Part shown: positions 18,216 through 28,041 of the stretch, piece by piece | Layout of the letters: every line of letters begins with the position of its first letter | Numbering within the stretch: the first letter of the stretch is position 1 | Assembly (NCBI GenBank): GCA_017303505.1 | Contig: JAFLCP010000048.1 | Location: 1-49,582 of the forward strand | Source of the DNA: Planctomycetota bacterium | GTDB lineage: Bacteria > Planctomycetota > Planctomycetia > Pirellulales > Pirellulaceae | Reading direction: 5' to 3' | DNA length: 49,582 nt | Notes under the pieces: generated by a model | Database searches by the model: none | What the model was told of the DNA's origin: nothing | What the model saw: only the letters and a program-made list of their open reading frames with translations | Translations under genes and position numbers: made by a program

Positions 18216-19484
18216 ATGCAACCCACCGAATTGATGTTAAACCACACCTTTTTCCGAAGCACTTCCTTCCGAAGCACTTCCCCCTCGAAGCGCTGGCTGG
18301 GCATACTCGCTTTTGCGTTTTTGTGTGTGAACCTTGGCGGGTGCAATGACACCGGACCCGAGATTCGTAGCTATGACGTCCCTCGTCAAAAGAACAATCC
18401 GTTGGCTAAAGCTCCCACAGAGTCAACAGTTCCGGCAGTCGCTGAACCACGACGTACACTCGGGGCCATTATCCCAGCCGGAAATGAAGCTTGGTTCCTC
18501 AAGGCGATTGGCACTCCAGAAAACGTTCAAGCCTTAGTTCCCTCTTTCGAGAAATTGATTGGCTCCTTCACACTTCAAGAGTCGGGTGAACCAAAATGGG
18601 AACTGCCTGAAAACTGGAAGCAGCAACCAGGATCGGGAATGCGTTTTGCCACCCTGATCGCGACGAGCAACAACGAAGAGATCCCCATATCTGTGATCAA
18701 ACTCCCAATCTTCGATGGTACGTGGGAAGAGTATTGTGAGAGCAATGTAAATCGATGGCGCGGTGAACTTTCTCTCGCTAGTGAAAAGTGGGATGAGATC
18801 GTTAAGTACGCCAAACCGATCGACGGTAAAGAAACGGCAGCCGAAGGTAAGTCACGATTGGGGTATTGGATCAACATCGAAGGTAAGCAGGATGCGAGTC
18901 GATCGATGGCTGGACCGATGGGAGGTGGAAATGCAGGAACCAATAGCACCTCGGCCAATAGTACTCCGGCAACCAGCACGCCAGCGAACACTCCACCGTT
19001 CGCTCCGTTTGCAGGTGGTGCGATGGCAGCTCCTCCAGGTGCCACGACAGAGCTAGGTGATCCATCACCACTCAAGTATGAAACACCAGCAGGTTGGAAG
19101 GATCTTGGCTCTAAGGGTCTTCGACTTCTTACGATGATCATTGGCGACAAGAAAGATCCAGCTAATGAAGTGACCATCATTCCTGCCTCGGGCGATCTTC
19201 CGAGCAACGTTCGACGCTGGCAGGAACAAATCTCGCAGAATGTGACCGATGAGATGGTGACGCAAGCCATCGAAAAGGCGACTGTGACCAAAGTCGATGG
19301 AATTGAAACGAAGATTGTTTTCTTGGTGGACTCACCCGATCAACCTAAAGAATCCATTATGGCAGCGATCATCCCTATGGATGAACAGAGTTCTTTGTTC
19401 ATCAAATACAAAGGTGATGCGGCCACAGCCGAAACTGAGAAAGCGAATTTCATTAAGTTCGTAGAATCGGTTCGCTGGAAGTAA
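18216..19484 (+). CDS. Putative lipoprotein of unknown function
   Basis: About 422 residues. A hydrophobic segment ends in a lipobox-like VNLGGC, so the mature protein should be lipid-anchored. The rest contains two similar halves. Each has a predicted amphipathic alpha/beta domain with a WELPENWK- or YETPAGWKD-type start and a RW or RWK ending, which suggests an internal duplication of a domain of roughly 130-150 residues. They are joined by an Asn/Ala/Ser/Thr/Pro-rich linker at about 250-290. I chose ATG 18216; ATG 18234 or a TTG at 18171 are alternatives. A perfect 15-base tandem duplication just before the signal segment is noted separately. It is 49 bases upstream of the ResB-CcsA gene, so they may share a transcript. 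Confidence 0.65.
   Translation: MQPTELMLNHTFFRSTSFRSTSPSKRWLGILAFAFLCVNLGGCNDTGPEIRSYDVPRQKNNPLAKAPTESTVPAVAEPRRTLGAIIPAGNEAWFLKAIGTPENVQALVPSFEKLIGSFTLQESGEPKWELPENWKQQPGSGMRFATLIATSNNEEIPISVIKLPIFDGTWEEYCESNVNRWRGELSLASEKWDEIVKYAKPIDGKETAAEGKSRLGYWINIEGKQDASRSMAGPMGGGNAGTNSTSANSTPATSTPANTPPFAPFAGGAMAAPPGATTELGDPSPLKYETPAGWKDLGSKGLRLLTMIIGDKKDPANEVTIIPASGDLPSNVRRWQEQISQNVTDEMVTQAIEKATVTKVDGIETKIVFLVDSPDQPKESIMAAIIPMDEQSSLFIKYKGDAATAETEKANFIKFVESVRWK
18252..18281 (+). repeat. Perfect 15-bp in-frame tandem duplication
   Basis: TTCCGAAGCACTTCC occurs twice without a gap (18252-18266 and 18267-18281). It encodes FRSTS twice in the N-terminal region of the lipoprotein's signal peptide. It keeps the reading frame and looks like recent slippage. 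Confidence 0.9.
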
Positions 19485-19533
19485 TCTTTGCTAAGTTCAA
19501 GAAGCAAATAGTCCTGATTTAGGAATTCAATAA

Positions 19534-22500
19534 ATGGCAGTTGGAACAATACCTACGACAGAGAGCGACAATGCTCCTCGAGCAAACATTCATGTTCGAG
19601 TTCATGGCAAGACTCATCCGGCCTGGAAGTTCTTGCAAATTTGCGGCTCGCTCAAGATAACCGTGGCAATGTTTCTCGCGGGCGTTTTCATCTTGTTCAT
19701 TGGAACTCTAGCCCAAGACGAACTCAACTTGCCCGATGTGAAAGCCACCTACTTCAATAGTTGGTTCACGTGGATTTACTTGCGGGACTTTGTTCCAGTT
19801 ACCGTTTTTGGCGAAACGAATGTGCCGGGTGCCTTCCCGTTTCTCGGTGGAGCTTCGATTGGCTTCATCCTGATGTTTAACTTGATCGCTGCAAAAGCGA
19901 CACGATTTCATATCTCATCCAAGGGAAGCCGTTTAGCTTGGGGCATCATTGTCTCTCTTATTGGCGTCGCATTAACCGGAATTGTGTTGATGTCGGGGCA
20001 CCTTTCCGATGGCCTGCAAGGACGACCTCCGGTTGGCTACGCATCGGTTTGGCGGTTGCTTCAGCTGACGTGCGTGGGTATTACCACGGCCTTAGTGGCA
20101 GCGACCATCGCCAACAAGAAACAGCAGAAATTAACGTTCATCACACTCACCGTATGCTCTTCATTGATGGCCATGTTGTCGGGACTAGTTCTCTTCGGCG
20201 GCGAATCTTATGTGATGAATGAATCAGGATTGCGAATCATGTGGCAACTGATGCAAGCCAGCGTGGCCGCGATCGTATTGCTCGTCGGTTTGAACATGAT
20301 CTTTGGAGTCCGGGGCGGAAACGTCCTAATCCACGTCGCCGTCGGTCTAGTAATGGTCGGTCAATTTGTATTCGGTGATCGCCAAATCGAACAACGCATT
20401 TCGTTGATCGAAGGTCAGACGACAAACGTCGCTTTCAAGACCGATGAGTTTGAACTCGCGGTCGTCGATGTTAGCGATCCAGAGACAGATCACGTCACCG
20501 TAATCGCTGATACGCTCCTGAAGCGCAATGCGGCGGCTGGCACACCCGTTCAAGCGGAGGCTCTTCCGTTTGATATTCGAATTCAGAAATTGTTTGTGAA
20601 CTCTGATTTGCGACGCGCCGGACCAGTAGAACCCAATGAGGCTACAACTGGCCTTGGAAAATCATGGATCGCTTTAGAAAAACCGCCCGAAGGTGGTGTC
20701 AGTTCCAAACCCAATATTACCTCCGCTTACGTCGAACTCTTGGAAAAGAACGGCGGCAAATCGCTCGGTACTTATCTCGTTAGCCAGTTCCTAAATGATC
20801 AAACACAGATCTTTATGGATGCCAATGGCGATCAGCTCGATACGATCGATGTGGGAGGCAAACCCTATCAATTGCAATTGCGTTATCGACGCGAATACAA
20901 GCCGTATGAGATTACTTTGACCGATGTAAAACGCATCAATTACTCGGCGTCAGAAACACCTCGAGATTACTCCTCGTATGTAACCATCCGCGATCCAGAA
21001 TCAAACCGTTCACAAACAGGTCGAATCTGGATGAATAATCCAGTTCGCTACCAAGGCGAAACGTTTTATCAAAGCCAATACTCACCCGTTAAATTGGCCG
21101 ACGGTAGTGTAACGGAAATGACGGGCCTCCAAGTTGTCGAAAACGCTGGTTGGCTCATTCCGTATGTCGCATGTGTTTTAGCGTTTTGGGGAATGTTAGC
21201 TCACTTCGGTCGAACATTTATTCGATTCGCCGACCGCTATGAACGAATGGATCTTGGAAAAGGCTTAGATGGACTTGAAGCAGACAAATCGGAGGCGGAT
21301 ACTCCCAAGTCCTCGAAGCACCATCCTGTTCGTCCAACCAGCCCTGAGAAGAAATGGTGGTTGTCGTTGATTTCTCCTGTTATTGCCCTGCTGTTGGTCG
21401 GTTCGATCGGAATTTCGGCTGCAATGCCTCGATCGTCCAAACCCAATGAATTTGACTGGAAAGCCGTAGGCACCATTCCCGTTTTGCACGAAGGGCGTAT
21501 CAAGCCATTTGATACCGTTGCACGCAACACACTGCAGTTCTTGAGCAATCGTGCTTCGGTTTCCATGCCGAACCCTGATGCAAGCGACTTCGCAAAGATG
21601 ATGGGCTGGGACAAAAAATCGATGCCAGCCACGCAATGGCTCATTCGAGTATTGGCTGGTGACGAGCAAATGGACAATGCACCCGTATTTCGAATCGATG
21701 TGAAGGAAGTTCTCGACCTCTTCGACATTAACCAACGCCCCGGACACCGCTACAGCTTTAATGATCTAAAGGGAGGCTTCGATAAACTGGAAGCACAGGT
21801 CAAAGAAATCCGCGATGCGGACAAGCCAGAAGATCAGCTAAACTTCTTGGAGAACAAAATCCTGGAGATCAACCGTAAGTTGATGGCGTACAACTTACTG
21901 GGCTTCAGCTACCGAACGCCTGACCTGCCCGAACTGGATGGTGATCCACGCAAGCAACAAGAATTCGTCGCTAGAATTCAACAGATCATGAGTATTGCTA
22001 AGCAACTTGAAAGCAGCAATCCACCAGCGATTATCCCTCCCGTTGAAGAGATTGATCCCCAGAGTGATGACAAACTGAGCGATGAAGAGAAACCACGCTG
22101 GGAAGCACTATATCCAGCTATTGTTAACGCCCTGCGTGATCGTATCTTTGCTGCAGCCAGCCCGGATGGAAAGACATTCGAAGCGAATCCAGCCATCATG
22201 GCGTTCAATAACATTTTGGCTTCCACGGAACAGACACCGCGAGATTTTGAAAAAGCGGTCAGCGAATACAAGAAGGTCATTCGCAAATTCCCTGAAGTGG
22301 AAAAATCAGAAGGGAAAGCGATTTACGAGGCTTGGATCAATCAGTTCAATCCTACCGACTTAGCCACTTGGCTCTATGTAGTCACGGGCATTATCTGTCT
22401 TGTGAGTTTCTTGGTATGGCCCAAACAAATTAACTACTTCGCATTTTGGATGTTGATCGGTATCTTCGTGCTGCATTCGATCGCGATTTACAGTCGAATT

Positions 22501-23289
22501 CAAATCACGGGACGTGCACCGGTCATCAACCTCTATTCGTCTGCCGTGTTCATCGGCTGGGCTTGCGTTTTGGCAGGCCTTGGTATCGAAGCGATGTTCC
22601 GCCTCGGTATCGGTAATTTGGTCGCCTCCATCATCGGCGCATCAACATTGATGGTTGCCTATGGTCTCGATACGAGCGACACGATGCACGTGCTACAGGC
22701 TGTGCTGGACACTCAATTCTGGCTTACCACCCACGTGATATCGATCGCCCTTGGCTATGGCGCTACATTCTTGGCGGGCTTCTTGGGATTGATCGTGATC
22801 GCAAGATGGCTCTTCACCACCAATCGTCCACCACTGCCTGAAGCACTCTTCAAGGAAGAGAAATTTGTTCAAGAGCAACTTAATCGTATGATCTATGGCA
22901 CCCTCTGCTTTGCCATCTTCTTCAGCTTTATTGGTACTGTCTTGGGTGGTCTCTGGGCCGACGATAGCTGGGGACGTTTCTGGGGCTGGGATCCAAAAGA
23001 AAATGGAGCCTTGATGATCGTGTTGTGGAACGCAGCCGTGTTGCACGCTCGCTGGGATCGACTGATAGGACAACGCGGTCTCGCGCTGTTTGCTATTGCC
23101 GGTAACATCATTACCGCTTGGAGCTGGTTCGGAACTAACCAACTCGGTATCGGTTTGCATAGCTACGGTTTCACTAGCGGAATCTTAATGCTGCTAGGGC
23201 TGTTTGTCGGCTTTAACCTGCTTGTCATCCTGGCAGGTTGGGTCTTCTCCGAGTCGACACTAGATAAGAGTGGTCCACAGAAGGCTTGA
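19534..23289 (+). CDS. Fused ResB-CcsA (System II) cytochrome c biogenesis protein
   Basis: A 1251-residue membrane protein for haem delivery and attachment to apocytochromes c. The N-terminal ResB part (about 35-560) starts with the typical SLKITVAMFLAGVFILFIGT helix and has YQGETFYQSQY near 506. A central membrane segment near 610 and the module HEGRIKPFDTVAR (near 652) follow, as in other fused CcsBA proteins. The C-terminal CcsA part (about 945-1240) has several helices and the haem-handling WWD-type motif WGWDPKENGAL near 1150. It probably loads haem onto periplasmic c-type cytochromes such as the one at 4.5 kb. ATG 19534 lies about 49 bases after the lipoprotein stop. Fusion of both subunits is known from several phyla. 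Confidence 0.92.
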   Translation: MAVGTIPTTESDNAPRANIHVRVHGKTHPAWKFLQICGSLKITVAMFLAGVFILFIGTLAQDELNLPDVKATYFNSWFTWIYLRDFVPVTVFGETNVPGAFPFLGGASIGFILMFNLIAAKATRFHISSKGSRLAWGIIVSLIGVALTGIVLMSGHLSDGLQGRPPVGYASVWRLLQLTCVGITTALVAATIANKKQQKLTFITLTVCSSLMAMLSGLVLFGGESYVMNESGLRIMWQLMQASVAAIVLLVGLNMIFGVRGGNVLIHVAVGLVMVGQFVFGDRQIEQRISLIEGQTTNVAFKTDEFELAVVDVSDPETDHVTVIADTLLKRNAAAGTPVQAEALPFDIRIQKLFVNSDLRRAGPVEPNEATTGLGKSWIALEKPPEGGVSSKPNITSAYVELLEKNGGKSLGTYLVSQFLNDQTQIFMDANGDQLDTIDVGGKPYQLQLRYRREYKPYEITLTDVKRINYSASETPRDYSSYVTIRDPESNRSQTGRIWMNNPVRYQGETFYQSQYSPVKLADGSVTEMTGLQVVENAGWLIPYVACVLAFWGMLAHFGRTFIRFADRYERMDLGKGLDGLEADKSEADTPKSSKHHPVRPTSPEKKWWLSLISPVIALLLVGSIGISAAMPRSSKPNEFDWKAVGTIPVLHEGRIKPFDTVARNTLQFLSNRASVSMPNPDASDFAKMMGWDKKSMPATQWLIRVLAGDEQMDNAPVFRIDVKEVLDLFDINQRPGHRYSFNDLKGGFDKLEAQVKEIRDADKPEDQLNFLENKILEINRKLMAYNLLGFSYRTPDLPELDGDPRKQQEFVARIQQIMSIAKQLESSNPPAIIPPVEEIDPQSDDKLSDEEKPRWEALYPAIVNALRDRIFAAASPDGKTFEANPAIMAFNNILASTEQTPRDFEKAVSEYKKVIRKFPEVEKSEGKAIYEAWINQFNPTDLATWLYVVTGIICLVSFLVWPKQINYFAFWMLIGIFVLHSIAIYSRIQITGRAPVINLYSSAVFIGWACVLAGLGIEAMFRLGIGNLVASIIGASTLMVAYGLDTSDTMHVLQAVLDTQFWLTTHVISIALGYGATFLAGFLGLIVIARWLFTTNRPPLPEALFKEEKFVQEQLNRMIYGTLCFAIFFSFIGTVLGGLWADDSWGRFWGWDPKENGALMIVLWNAAVLHARWDRLIGQRGLALFAIAGNIITAWSWFGTNQLGIGLHSYGFTSGILMLLGLFVGFNLLVILAGWVFSESTLDKSGPQKA

Positions 23290-23340
23290 TAACACGCGGC
23301 TGTGGTTTGAAGCCCGCTTTTACAGTGCCCGATAGAATAC

Positions 23341-23370
23341 GACCAGCGGTTATGTTGATAGCCGTTGGTC
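23341..23370 (+). terminator. Possible hairpin terminator between convergent genes
   Basis: GACCAGCGG (23341-23349) pairs with CCGTTGGTC (23362-23370), nine pairs with one G-U, around a 12-base loop. Only a weak T-rich stretch follows. It sits between the ends of the ResB-CcsA gene and the FG-GAP gene and could serve both directions. Confidence 0.4.
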
Positions 23371-23453
23371 GTTTGCATTTGGTGCTAAGCTGTCCTCGAA
23401 ATCGGTGTGAAACCAAAGTTTGTCAGCGATGGATTTGTAGATTATCGCAACAC

Positions 23454-26432
23454 TCATCTTGTTCGCAGGAGCTCCCCCGTTCCTTCGATCGCAATCCAAT
23501 GGGAATTAGCAGGAACGTCACGAACAACGGTCTCGATGCCAGATAGCCAGCGGACTCTTACTTGACCTGCTGTTATCTCTTTGCCAATGCCGAGAATCAG
23601 CTTTTGCTCGTTCACCGCCTGGTAACCTCCACCAGCCACGAGTTGACGAGTCCGTTTCTTACCCGAGGCCTCAACTTCCACAATAGAGCCGTAGCCATCA
23701 CGCGGCGAACGTGTCCCTACAACTTCAATTGCAATGTAATTTCCGACATCGGGCGAATCGTTCTGCAGCACGGCTGCGGGAGCATCGACATGCGATATAA
23801 GGACGTCTTCTTTTCCATCGCCATTCCAATCGCAAGTTGCCATACCTCGGCCCAAAAACTTCTGTTCGAAAAAAGCCCCTAAAGTAATTGCTCGCTCCTC
23901 GACAAACCTTCCCTTACCTTGATTGCGAAAGAACTGGGCAGGCATTTTGAATGGCACGCTCTTGTAGGTGTAATCATCCACGTGTCCGTTGGTCACCATT
24001 AAGTCAGGATTTCCATCCAAATCAGCATCTACAAACTGTGTTCCGAATCCGAGCATACGATAACTTGGCGTGCGAATTCCGGCAGCGTTCGTCGCATCGA
24101 CAAAACCATTCGATTTCTGCAAGTACAAGATATTCGCCTGATTGTAGAAATTGGTAATGAACAAATCCAATTTCCCATCTCCATCTGCATCATCCACTGC
24201 GACTCCCATACAAGCTTGGGCGACACCATCTCGATCAAACGCGACGCCTTCTAGCACTGCACGTTCCACGAACTCAGCGGGAGGAATATTTTCAAACGGC
24301 GTGTCTCGAACCGCTTTGGCCTTGTTACGAAAATAGAAATTGGCACTTTCATCATTCGCGACAAACAAGTCGATGCGTCCTTTCTGGGCGAAATCGGCAC
24401 CGACCGCTCCCAAGCCGTAACTCCCCGTCGCGTGAATACCTGCTTGACGTCCTTGTTCTAAAAACGTGCCATTACCTTGATTGATCCACAAACGATCTTG
24501 CGTGGCCGTAAAGGCAGTCGGACCGCAACCACGTGGCGGGCCATCAGTAACACATAGCTTCACTTTATAGTCGTTCCCTTCAACGTAGGTTGCATCGAAC
24601 AAGTCGGGCAACAGATCTCCATTCACATCCACCATCAATGTGCTCGTGGTCCACTTGGGCGCGACTAATTGGGCCGACACGGTGACATCTTCAAACGTGC
24701 CATCCCCGTTGTTTCGTAACAGGCGATTCTGTTCTTGGTTGGCAATATACAAATCGGAAAAACCATCGCAGTCAAAATCACCGACGGCTAAGCCTGCACC
24801 AAACTCCCCATCCACCAAAAATGCTTGTTGACCAACTTCGGTAAACTTGCCACCTGAGATGTTTCGATAAAGCGAGTCGCGAGCGAGTTGTACTGTTTTG
24901 CCATCAGCTATGGAGCCACCTTGAGTCCAATAGAGATCAGGCCAGCCATCGCGATCAAAGTCGATAACACCCACACCACCTCCAGTGGCCTTATGGATTG
25001 GAATCCCTTCCATTTTGGGATCGCGATCATTAGCAAAGATAAAGTTAATACCAATTTGTTGAGCGACATCTTGCCAGCGTGTTGCGGGAAGTGATTTTGA
25101 ATTTGTTGGTTCCGTCTTGGTCGATCCCGAGTCGATTGTCGTGTTGACAATTGCAGGCAGTGGCCACTTTTGGTAATCAATCCCGACTAACGGCGAAAGC
25201 TGTTCCACAGTTTTGAGTTTCACTCCACTCGCCAGGTTCCGTAGCCTTTCGTATTTTGCTTTAGCTCCCTGGTCTTCTGGCTGACGACTTGCAATCCACC
25301 GTTGCCATGCAGCCGCTTCAATGAAGCGCCCAATAGACTCCAGCGTATCGGGAATGGTATCGATGCGGTCTTTCAGCGCGCTGTAGAGTTCGGGTTGGGC
25401 CTTGCGCGTGTACAGCTTATGCGTCAATTGTTCCAGGTCATGCAACACAAGCGATCGTTTGCTCATCGCCTCAGCATTTTTTACATCGCCGAATCGATTC
25501 ATGAGAATTGCTAATTGATAGGTTGCCGAACTGTTGATGGAATCACGCCGCAAAGTTTCTGCAAAGCAACGTGCGGCTACCTCTTCGTTTTCCATTTGCA
25601 AATACCACATTCCGCGCGTTAACCACACCAATGGATGTTCGGTGGCTCGTGAAGGTAAGCTTTTGTCCCATTCTGCCAGCCCATTGAAGTTGCGTTGTTG
25701 AAGCAAAGTCCATCCGAGCCAAGCCCATGTGTCAGGCAACTCGGGGTTTTGATTGAGTATTCCTCGTAGAATGGTTTCTGCTTCCGTGAGTGCGTTTCGA
25801 TCGAAGGCCATTCGCGCATCGATCAATCGAAAACGCTCGTTGCCTGGATTGGACAATGGAAAGAGTTCTCTTCCCTTCTTGTCGCTGATATACAGGCTCG
25901 AAAGTGTCATCAACACCAAGTCTTCCAAGTCGGCTTCCCCTAGATTCGCTAAGCGGATCAAAAAGGGTTCCCCCTCCCAACGACGAGCCTGTAGGGTCAG
26001 GATCAAGTACATTTGATAGTTTGCTTCAACAAGATCTTCGCGAGCTTTGAGCGCCAAACGCAGGTAACGCTCAACTTCATTCGCGTTTCCCTGTTGGAAA
26101 TAGAGTTCACTGCAACGCAGCTTACAGCGGGCGGAATATACATCGCCCTCGACGATAGGCGCGTCTTGATAAATACTCAAAGCATCAGCATTTCGTCCCA
26201 AGCCTTCCAGCGATTCGCCTTTCCACCACAGGGCACGCGTGTCATTTGGATTGGCGACCAGTAGCTTGTCAGATTCGTTCAAGACCGTCTGAAAATTTTT
26301 CGCTTCGAGAGCCGTCTGGATTCTTTTTTCTTGCTCTTCACGGCTCAGGTTCTTGGGCCAAATCCAATAGAGCGAAACAGCTACGGCGAGGCCCGCGAGC
26401 AATCCGATCGACAATGCGAGCTTAGAATTCAT
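23454..26432 (-). CDS. Membrane-anchored TPR and FG-GAP/ASPIC (CRTAC1-like) protein
   Basis: A 992-residue protein. An N-terminal signal anchor (MNSKLALSIGLLAGLAVAV) is followed by TPR-like helical repeats over roughly residues 30-440. A beta-propeller of FG-GAP/VCBS repeats follows, with calcium-binding-like D-x-D-x-D-G loops (DFDRDGWPD, DFDCDGFSD, DVNGDLLPD, DADGDGKLD, DWNGDGKED). It ends in an ASPIC/UnbV domain (EVEASGKKRTRQLVAGGGYQ). Such proteins are very common in planctomycetes, probably exported, and of unknown binding partner. I chose ATG 26432 because the frame upstream to 26657 overlaps the preceding gene and lacks signal-peptide character. It lies 139 bases downstream of the AsmA-like gene on the same strand. 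Confidence 0.88.
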   Translation of the reverse strand: MNSKLALSIGLLAGLAVAVSLYWIWPKNLSREEQEKRIQTALEAKNFQTVLNESDKLLVANPNDTRALWWKGESLEGLGRNADALSIYQDAPIVEGDVYSARCKLRCSELYFQQGNANEVERYLRLALKAREDLVEANYQMYLILTLQARRWEGEPFLIRLANLGEADLEDLVLMTLSSLYISDKKGRELFPLSNPGNERFRLIDARMAFDRNALTEAETILRGILNQNPELPDTWAWLGWTLLQQRNFNGLAEWDKSLPSRATEHPLVWLTRGMWYLQMENEEVAARCFAETLRRDSINSSATYQLAILMNRFGDVKNAEAMSKRSLVLHDLEQLTHKLYTRKAQPELYSALKDRIDTIPDTLESIGRFIEAAAWQRWIASRQPEDQGAKAKYERLRNLASGVKLKTVEQLSPLVGIDYQKWPLPAIVNTTIDSGSTKTEPTNSKSLPATRWQDVAQQIGINFIFANDRDPKMEGIPIHKATGGGVGVIDFDRDGWPDLYWTQGGSIADGKTVQLARDSLYRNISGGKFTEVGQQAFLVDGEFGAGLAVGDFDCDGFSDLYIANQEQNRLLRNNGDGTFEDVTVSAQLVAPKWTTSTLMVDVNGDLLPDLFDATYVEGNDYKVKLCVTDGPPRGCGPTAFTATQDRLWINQGNGTFLEQGRQAGIHATGSYGLGAVGADFAQKGRIDLFVANDESANFYFRNKAKAVRDTPFENIPPAEFVERAVLEGVAFDRDGVAQACMGVAVDDADGDGKLDLFITNFYNQANILYLQKSNGFVDATNAAGIRTPSYRMLGFGTQFVDADLDGNPDLMVTNGHVDDYTYKSVPFKMPAQFFRNQGKGRFVEERAITLGAFFEQKFLGRGMATCDWNGDGKEDVLISHVDAPAAVLQNDSPDVGNYIAIEVVGTRSPRDGYGSIVEVEASGKKRTRQLVAGGGYQAVNEQKLILGIGKEITAGQVRVRWLSGIETVVRDVPANSHWIAIEGTGELLRTR

Positions 26433-26571
26433 ATCAGGTGGGAATCGCGATGGGCAATGATAGAAACACGAACGACAAGTAGCCCTCAAATCTTCAGGGC
26501 TGATCGCTATTGTATTACACGCCGAAATACAGCGCAACAGAATGTAGATCGCTTTCCCGCAATTCTCGACA

Positions 26572-27981
26572 TTACTGCCGAGCTTGATAGGTGGTGGACG
26601 AATTGGAATTCGTCGGAAGAGCAGGGTAGGGGAGATGCCGTCCCAGACTAATGGCAAGCTCCTGTTGCCACATCACGGCTTGAGGGTCTGGATTCGCGTT
26701 CGGAAGCGAGGTGAGCCATTGCAGCACTTGATAACTATTGGCACGCGGTAGAAGCTCAGGGGCTACGCCTGCATCGGCAAACGCGGGCCCGTTGCCATCG
26801 GCCGCAATGATCCCACTGATTTGCATATTGTCTGGCCCCATTCGACTCGTCATACCACCACGCAAAGCGAGACCTGCCAAATCCCAATCATACGAACACA
26901 AGAATTGATCGAAATGAATCAGAGTGGAGCCTGTCGTTTGAAACTCTTCCCTCAGCCGCAGTCCGAAAATCGACTGGGCCTGCACCAGCCACTGACGAGG
27001 CATACTGCCACCTCCATTAATGGCCAATTCTCCCGATGCTTGTACTAAATGTTCATTGCGAATGGTGGCTCGAAAGGAATGTATCGAACCTTTGCCTGCG
27101 AGGTTCTGCGGTAGGCCGCGTGTTAACTCGTCAAAACTGAGATTTTCAATTCGCCCATCGATTCGCCAAACAGAATTTCGCTGACTGACTTCGGCTTGAA
27201 TGTCACCGATGTAGGCGGCATCGGCTCCGAGCTTTGAAGCTTGGGGCCAGAAAGCGGCCAGCAGCGAGGACTCAAGGCGATTGCTGTTGGATTGAATATT
27301 CCATTGTGTGCGAGGTTCGCTGCGATCGTGAAAGCGTTGAATTTGAACGACCACTTTTTCAGTTGCTTCACCTGATTTGGGTAAAGCTTTTAGAACGATG
27401 GCAGATTGCTGGTCACCAGTTTTCCAATCCAATTGAACATCGGCAAATTGCTGTTCGCGTTGCCCGTGTACTAAACGCAAATCTGCAATATGAATACGCG
27501 AGTTGATGGGTAGAGTTGCGGCGCGGCAAAGCAATTGATCATGTAGCCAATGCATGGCACCCGCCAGTTCCTCAGCTGTCAAATCGAGCCTTTCAAGCTC
27601 AATGGAGCAGCCTTGATCATAAACGGTCAGCAAAACACCGTGTGCCGTTCCGATTACTTGCTTGGTCTCAGGATGTTTCCAACGCATCGCTTGAATTTGA
27701 TAGATTCGTGGACTTTGTGCGACAGCGGAGTCAACTTCCACATCGAGACCAAGTTGATGCGAGATACGTTGCTGCCAGATGGAGGCTTGGTAATGAGCAC
27801 TGAACGGTGTTTGTGCCCAGATAACCCATAACAAGGTGAGCACGGTTGGTAGAAAGGCGCAGAAAAAAACGAGCGTTCGGCACAAAAGCTTGCGAGCGCT
27901 TTCATGCATCCGCCATAGCGGTAAGCCCGCGAGGCGATTCGTTTGTTTTCTAGCGGAATGACGACCTTCCATGACCGGCAT
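26572..27981 (-). CDS. AsmA-like single-pass membrane protein
   Basis: A 469-residue protein with one membrane helix near residues 33-56 (LVFFCAFLPTVLTLLWVIWA) and a long periplasmic part made of alternating beta-strand-like segments. The start of the periplasmic part (GLDVEVDSAVAQSPRIYQIQ) recalls the N-terminal module of AsmA/YicG-like lipid-transfer proteins, but I cannot confirm this from sequence alone. It contains few conserved polar motifs. The gene lies 60 bases after aroC, with no terminator seen between them, so they may form one transcript. An alternative start is ATG 27972. The function is unknown. Confidence 0.55.
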   Translation of the reverse strand: MPVMEGRHSARKQTNRLAGLPLWRMHESARKLLCRTLVFFCAFLPTVLTLLWVIWAQTPFSAHYQASIWQQRISHQLGLDVEVDSAVAQSPRIYQIQAMRWKHPETKQVIGTAHGVLLTVYDQGCSIELERLDLTAEELAGAMHWLHDQLLCRAATLPINSRIHIADLRLVHGQREQQFADVQLDWKTGDQQSAIVLKALPKSGEATEKVVVQIQRFHDRSEPRTQWNIQSNSNRLESSLLAAFWPQASKLGADAAYIGDIQAEVSQRNSVWRIDGRIENLSFDELTRGLPQNLAGKGSIHSFRATIRNEHLVQASGELAINGGGSMPRQWLVQAQSIFGLRLREEFQTTGSTLIHFDQFLCSYDWDLAGLALRGGMTSRMGPDNMQISGIIAADGNGPAFADAGVAPELLPRANSYQVLQWLTSLPNANPDPQAVMWQQELAISLGRHLPYPALPTNSNSSTTYQARQ

Positions 27982-28041
27982 AACTCAACATAAAAGAGAT
28001 ATCAGATTCGCTCCATTGAATCTTTTGTACTTCCGACGCGG

